A stretch of 9,878 nucleotides of DNA, from contig DATKCY010000011.1 of the NCBI GenBank assembly GCA_035512995.1, positions 1 to 9,878 of the forward strand, given 5' to 3'. The DNA is from Thermohalobaculum sp035512995 (GTDB taxonomy: Bacteria > Pseudomonadota > Alphaproteobacteria > Rhodobacterales > Rhodobacteraceae). The stretch's first letter is position 1; the number at the start of each line of letters is the position of its first letter. A model generated the notes under the pieces. It was not told the DNA's origin. It searched no databases and was given only the letters and a program-made list of their open reading frames with translations. The position numbers and the translations under genes are program-made. This document shows positions 6,026 to 9,878 of the stretch, in pieces.

Positions 6026-7371
6026 GTTTTGTCGATACCCTCGCCGGATTCCGCGAACTCCACCCGGATGCACAGGCGGCCGAGGTTTTCGTGACCGACC
6101 TCAACGGCATTGCGCGCGGCAAGCTCGTGCCGGTCGCGATGCTCGACAAGCTGGCCGACGGGGCGATGCGCCTGCCGCTCTCGACCCTCGGCCTCGACGT
6201 GTTCGGGGCCGACGTGCCGGAGAACGCGCTGGCGCTCGAGCGCGGCGACCCGGACGGGCCGCTGGTGGCGCTGCCTGCGACGCTCGGCCCGATGCTCTGG
6301 GCGGCGCGGCCAACGGCGCAGGTCCAGTGCTCGATCGAGGAGCCGGACGGCGCCCCCTGCGCCTACGACCCGCGCGCCGTCCTCGCCCGGGTCGTCGAGG
6401 ACGCGGAGCAGCGCGGGCTGACGCCGGTGGTCGCCCTCGAGCTCGAGTTCTACCTGATCGACGCCGAGCGGACCGGGCCGCCGGCGAACCCGCTGGCCGG
6501 CGGCCGGCTCGCCCGCGCCCAGCTATACGACCTCGAGGTCATGCGCGCGTTCGAGCCGGTGATCTCCGCCATCGCCGCCGCCGCCCAGGCGCTCGGGGCG
6601 CCGGCCGAGACGACGATCTGCGAGTTCGGCGAGGGCCAGTTCGAGATGAATCTCGGCCACGAGGCCGACGCGCTGGCCGCCGCCGACCACATGGTGGCCT
6701 TGAAGCGGGCGATTCGCGGCACCGCCCGCGCCCACGGCCTCGACGCCAGCTTCATGCCGAAGCCCTATGGCGAGAGCGCGGGGTCCGGCCAGCACATCCA
6801 CGTCAGCCTCCTCGACCGCGAGGGCCGCAACGTCTTCGACGCCGGCGCCGGCGGGGACGCGAACGAGGCGGTGCGCGCGGCCGTCGCCGGCCTCCGCCGC
6901 ACGATGGCCGACGCGATGCTGATCTTCGCGCCGCACGCCAACAGCTACCGCCGCCTGACGCCCGGCAGCTATGCGCCCGTGGTCGCCGCCTGGGGCCTCG
7001 ACAACCGCGGCACCGCGCTCCGCGTGCCCGAGGCCGCCGGCCCCGGCGCGCGGATCGAGCACCGGGTCGCGGGCTCGGACGCGAACCCCTACCTGCTGAC
7101 CGCCGCGGTGCTGGCGGGCGTGCTCGGCGGCCTCGACGACCGGCAGGACCCGGGGCCGCCGGTCGCGGCCGAGGCGGGCCCGGAGGACGGGCCGGCGCTC
7201 CCGCTCTCCTGGGCGATGGCCGAGCAGGCCTTCGCGGCCTCGGACTTCGTCGCGGAGTGGCTGGGCCCGGAGTTCCGCCGCGTGTTCGCCGGCATGAAGC
7301 GGCAGGAGCGCGCAACCCTGCTCGCCCGCGTGCCCGACGTCGAGTACGACGCCTACCTGCGCACCCTCTGA
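6022..7371 (+). CDS. puuA: Glutamine-synthetase-like gamma-glutamylputrescine synthetase (PuuA-like)
   Basis: A 449-residue protein of the GS-I fold. The beta-grasp domain shows V-F-V-T-D-L-N-G-I-A-R-G-K near 22-34. The catalytic barrel shows E140-L-E142-F-Y-L, E204-G-Q-F-E208-M-N, G254-S-G-Q-H258-I-H260, N307-S-Y-R-R-L, R334-V-P and E346-H-R348-V-A-G-S-D-A-N-P-Y. These are the metal, ATP and glutamate-site motifs of ligases that join glutamate to an amine. The C-terminal region (about 365-395) lacks the adenylylated Tyr motif of assimilatory GlnA, which argues for a catabolic paralogue not under GlnE control. PuuA makes gamma-glutamylputrescine, the substrate for the PuuB-like enzyme encoded on the other strand. 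Gamma-glutamylmethylamide or ethanolamide synthetase are alternatives; agmatinase directly upstream with a 4-base overlap favours putrescine. The overlap also means coupled translation. Confidence 0.87.
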   Translation: MSFVDTLAGFRELHPDAQAAEVFVTDLNGIARGKLVPVAMLDKLADGAMRLPLSTLGLDVFGADVPENALALERGDPDGPLVALPATLGPMLWAARPTAQVQCSIEEPDGAPCAYDPRAVLARVVEDAEQRGLTPVVALELEFYLIDAERTGPPANPLAGGRLARAQLYDLEVMRAFEPVISAIAAAAQALGAPAETTICEFGEGQFEMNLGHEADALAAADHMVALKRAIRGTARAHGLDASFMPKPYGESAGSGQHIHVSLLDREGRNVFDAGAGGDANEAVRAAVAGLRRTMADAMLIFAPHANSYRRLTPGSYAPVVAAWGLDNRGTALRVPEAAGPGARIEHRVAGSDANPYLLTAAVLAGVLGGLDDRQDPGPPVAAEAGPEDGPALPLSWAMAEQAFAASDFVAEWLGPEFRRVFAGMKRQERATLLARVPDVEYDAYLRTL

Positions 7372-7455
7372 CCGCACCCGAACTTTTCGCGTCCGCGGCT
7401 GGACAACCGGCCCGGGGCGCGCATCATCGGGACTCGGCCGGAGACGGTTTGCGTC

Positions 7456-7487
7456 GCGCTGATATGTGGTATACCACGGACCAGCGC
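7456..7487. promoter_or_regulatory. Concentric dyad operator candidate (GntR/FadR-like) before fdhA
   Basis: A perfect 12-bp palindrome GTGGTATACCAC (7466-7477) is centred at 7471/7472. Exactly the same centre is shared by an outer inverted repeat, GCGCTG (7456-7461) with CAGCGC (7482-7487), giving a 32-base dyad. The core TGGT-AT-ACCA fits the FadR-subfamily GntR operator pattern t.GTm-kAC.a. It is an AT-rich island in very GC-rich DNA, 32 bases before the fdhA ATG, and a loose -35-like TTGCGT (7449-7454) lies just upstream. A repressor here would cover a likely promoter. The regulator gene is not in the window. Confidence 0.55.
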
Positions 7488-7519
7488 GGGGCCGTACGCC
7501 CGCGACGGAAGGGAACGCC

Positions 7520-9878
7520 ATGACTGCGAAGTCTGCCGCGAAGATCACGTTCACGCTCGACGGCCGCGAGGTCGAGGCCGAGCCCGGCGAGACCATCTGG
7601 CAGGTCGCCAAGCGCGAAGGCACGACGATCCCGCATCTCTGCCACAAGGACGCGCCGGGCTACCGCCCCGACGGCAACTGCCGCGCCTGCATGGTCGAGG
7701 TCGACGGCGAGCGCGTGCTGGTCGCCTCGTGCATCCGGACGCCGACCGACGGCATGGTCGTGAAGTCGCAGTCCGAGCGTGCGGAGAAGTCGCGCAGGAT
7801 GGTCATGGAGCTCCTGCTCGCCGACCAGCCGGCGCAGGAGACCGCGCACGACAAGTCCGCGCATATCTGGGACATGGCGGAGCTCCAGGGCGTGCGCGAC
7901 AGCCGCTTCCCGGCGATCGAGCGCGACCGGGTGCCGCTGCTCGACGACAGCCACCTCGCGATGCGCGTCAATCTGGATGCCTGCATCCACTGCAATCTCT
8001 GCGTCCGCGCCTGCCGCGAGGTGCAGGTCAACGACGTGATCGGCATGGCCGGCCGCGGCCATGACGAGAAGGTCGTGTTCGACTTCGACGACCCGATGGG
8101 CCGCTCGACCTGCGTCGCCTGCGGCGAGTGCGTGCAGGCGTGCCCGACCGGCGCGCTGATCGAGGCGACGGTCGTCGACGACGCCCAGGTCGGCGATTCG
8201 AAGGACTACGACCGGGAGGTCGCATCCGTCTGCCCCTATTGCGGCGTCGGCTGCCAGCTGTCGTTCAAGATCAAGGACGACAGCATCAAGTACGTGGACG
8301 GCATCGACGGCCCCTCGAACGAGAACCGGCTCTGCGTCAAGGGCCGCTTCGGCTTCGACTACGTTTCGCACCCGCACCGGCTGACCAAGCCGCTGATCCG
8401 GCGCGACGACGCGCCGGCCAAGGGCCTGAACGTCGACCCCGCCGACTGGCAGAAGCACTTCCGCGAGGCGGACTGGGACGAGGCGCTCGACGCCGCCGCG
8501 AACGGTCTCGCGAAGCTCCGCGAGGAGCGCGGCGGAAAATCGGTCGCCGGCTTCGGCTCGGCCAAGGGCTCGAACGAGGAGGCCTATCTGGTCCAGAAGC
8601 TGATCCGCCAGGGCTTCGGGCACAACAACCTCGACCACTGCACCCGGCTCTGCCACGCCTCCTCGGTGGCGGCGCTGATGGAGAACGTCGGCTCGGGCGC
8701 GGTGACGGCCACGTTCAACGAGATCGAGAACGCCGACGTCGCCATCGTGATCGGCGCCAACCCGACCGAGAACCACCCCGTCGCGGCGACCTACTTCAAG
8801 CAGTTCACCCAGCGCGGCGGCAAGCTGATCGTCATCGACCCGCGCGGGCAGGGGCTCCGCCGCCACGCCTGGAAGATGCTGCAGTTCCGGCCCGGCACCG
8901 ACGTCTCGCTCTTGAACTCGATCATGCACGTGATCGTCGAGGAGGGGCTCTACGACCGGAACTACGTCGCCGGCTTCACCGAGAACTTCGAGGCGCAGGC
9001 CGAGCACGTGAAGGGGTTTTCCCCCGAGAAGATGGCCGAGATGACCGGCATCGACCCGGGCACGATCCGCGAGGTCGCGCGCGAGTTCGCGAACGCCAAG
9101 GCGGGGATGATCTTCTGGGGCATGGGCATCAGCCAGCACATCCACGGCACCGACAACTCGCGCTGCCTGATCAGCCTGGCGCTGATGACCGGCCATGTCG
9201 GGCGGCCCGGCACCGGGCTGCACCCGCTCCGCGGCCAGAACAACGTGCAGGGCGCCTCGGACGTCGGCCTGATCCCGATGATGTTGCCGGACTACCTGGG
9301 TGTCGGCGACGACAAGGCGCGCGCGCATTTCGAGGAGCTCTGGGGCACGAAGATCGACCCCAAGCCGGGCCTGACCGTCGTCGAGATCATGGACGCGGTG
9401 CACGCGGGCGACATCCGCGGCATGTACGTCATGGGCGAGAACCCGGCGATGTCCGACCCCGACGTCGAGCACGCCCGCGACGCGCTGGCCAAGCTCGAGC
9501 ACCTGGTCGTGCAGGACATCTTCCTGACCGAGACCGCGAACTACGCCGACGTGATCCTGCCCGCGTCCGCCTGGCCCGAGAAGGACGGCACGGTCACGAA
9601 CACCAACCGGCAGGTGCAGATGGGCCGCAAGGCGCTGAACCCGCCGGGCGAGGCGCGCGAGGACTGGTGGATCGTGGTCGAGCTCGCGAAGCGCCTCGGC
9701 CTCGGCTGGACCTACACCCACCCGCGCGAGATCTTCGCCGAGATGAAGCAGGGGATGCCGTCGCTCGACAACATCACCTGGGACCGGCTCGAGCGTGAGA
9801 GCTCGGTGATCTATCCCTCGCTCAGCCCGGACGACCCGGGCCAGCCGGTCGTCTTCGGCGACGGCTTCCCGCGGCCGA
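7520..9878 (+). CDS. fdhA: NAD-linked formate dehydrogenase alpha subunit (FdsA/Fdh1A-like), 3' end cut by the window
   Basis: An open frame runs from ATG 7520 (GGAAGGGA at 7507-7514) to the edge: 786 residues, with about 150-200 missing. Domains in order: a NuoG-like [2Fe-2S] domain (C41, C54, C57, C71); two ferredoxin-type [4Fe-4S] sites (C155/158/161/165 and C198/201/204/208); the Fdh4 cluster C238-x2-C241-x3-C245-x26-C272 followed by K274; then the bis-MGD catalytic domain. The active site is C374-T-R-L-C378-H379, with Cys in the selenocysteine position, and the catalytic arginine is probably R571 in 'GLHPLRGQNN'. It oxidises formate to CO2 in the cytoplasm, passing electrons to an NAD-reducing FdsB/NuoF-like partner that must lie outside the window. 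No Tat signal is seen. Residues 72-154 contain no cysteine, so the His/Cys3 [4Fe-4S] cluster of NuoG-type chains is absent. Whether Mo or W is bound cannot be read from sequence. Confidence 0.95.
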   Translation, partial: MTAKSAAKITFTLDGREVEAEPGETIWQVAKREGTTIPHLCHKDAPGYRPDGNCRACMVEVDGERVLVASCIRTPTDGMVVKSQSERAEKSRRMVMELLLADQPAQETAHDKSAHIWDMAELQGVRDSRFPAIERDRVPLLDDSHLAMRVNLDACIHCNLCVRACREVQVNDVIGMAGRGHDEKVVFDFDDPMGRSTCVACGECVQACPTGALIEATVVDDAQVGDSKDYDREVASVCPYCGVGCQLSFKIKDDSIKYVDGIDGPSNENRLCVKGRFGFDYVSHPHRLTKPLIRRDDAPAKGLNVDPADWQKHFREADWDEALDAAANGLAKLREERGGKSVAGFGSAKGSNEEAYLVQKLIRQGFGHNNLDHCTRLCHASSVAALMENVGSGAVTATFNEIENADVAIVIGANPTENHPVAATYFKQFTQRGGKLIVIDPRGQGLRRHAWKMLQFRPGTDVSLLNSIMHVIVEEGLYDRNYVAGFTENFEAQAEHVKGFSPEKMAEMTGIDPGTIREVAREFANAKAGMIFWGMGISQHIHGTDNSRCLISLALMTGHVGRPGTGLHPLRGQNNVQGASDVGLIPMMLPDYLGVGDDKARAHFEELWGTKIDPKPGLTVVEIMDAVHAGDIRGMYVMGENPAMSDPDVEHARDALAKLEHLVVQDIFLTETANYADVILPASAWPEKDGTVTNTNRQVQMGRKALNPPGEAREDWWIVVELAKRLGLGWTYTHPREIFAEMKQGMPSLDNITWDRLERESSVIYPSLSPDDPGQPVVFGDGFPRP

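Noticed and set aside
8630..8670. Possible selenocysteine (in-frame TGA) in the FDH active site
   Set aside because: The codon at the Sec position (residue 378) is TGC, so this is a cysteine enzyme; no in-frame TGA occurs.
7424..9721. Very long open frame on the minus strand across fdhA
   Set aside because: It is antisense to a clearly conserved formate dehydrogenase with intact motifs throughout. Its translation is low-complexity (Asp/Arg/Val/Leu/His-rich) with no recognisable domain, as expected when a GC-rich gene has few stop codons in other frames.
8128..9798. 556-codon plus-strand open frame inside fdhA
   Set aside because: It is in a shifted frame relative to the FDH reading frame; the translation is Arg/Gly/Pro-rich and lacks any domain, while the FDH frame carries every expected cluster and active-site motif.

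Overview
This is a very GC-rich (roughly 70 %) chromosomal window. Its gene families and gene style (a SpuC/PuuB/PuuA/SpeB polyamine set, a YjbE-type TerC, a NuoG-like NAD-linked formate dehydrogenase alpha chain) suggest an alphaproteobacterium, perhaps of the Rhodobacterales; that placement is inference. I see eight protein genes, two of them cut by the window edges. There are no RNA genes, insertion sequences or CRISPR arrays. No gene-free gap exceeds 161 bases (positions 123-283). The long open frames antisense to the real genes are by-products of high GC and are not annotated.

Left region (1-806): the 3' end of a MoaD/ThiS-type sulfur-carrier gene with a terminal Gly-Gly, then a small metal-binding cupin whose ligand residues match the (R)-hydroxynitrile-lyase-like cupins. 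The cupin converges on the minus-strand terC, and the 112-base gap between them holds two 9-bp-stem hairpins.

Middle region (804-7371): a polyamine-catabolism locus around a 92-base divergent promoter region (4947-5038). Leftward on the minus strand run a SpuC-like class III aminotransferase, a glutathione S-transferase-family gene, a PuuB-like gamma-glutamylputrescine oxidase and, after 112 bases, a TerC/YjbE membrane protein. Rightward on the plus strand run agmatinase (SpeB) and a PuuA-like glutamine-synthetase relative, overlapping by ATGA. Together they predict agmatine -> putrescine + urea, then two routes to 4-aminobutyrate: direct transamination, and the gamma-glutamylated PuuA/PuuB route. 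The aldehyde dehydrogenase and gamma-Glu-GABA hydrolase steps are not in this window.

Right region (7372-9878): a 148-base leader with a striking concentric dyad around GTGGTATACCAC, a GntR/FadR-like operator candidate. It is followed by a large formate dehydrogenase alpha-subunit gene that runs off the window (786 residues visible, about 150-200 missing). This chain has Cys rather than Sec at the active site. It lacks cysteines where NuoG-type proteins carry the His/Cys3 [4Fe-4S] cluster. Nothing here is clearly a wholly new system. The best leads are the fdhA operator, the missing FDH cluster, the GST inside the polyamine operon and the HNL-like cupin.
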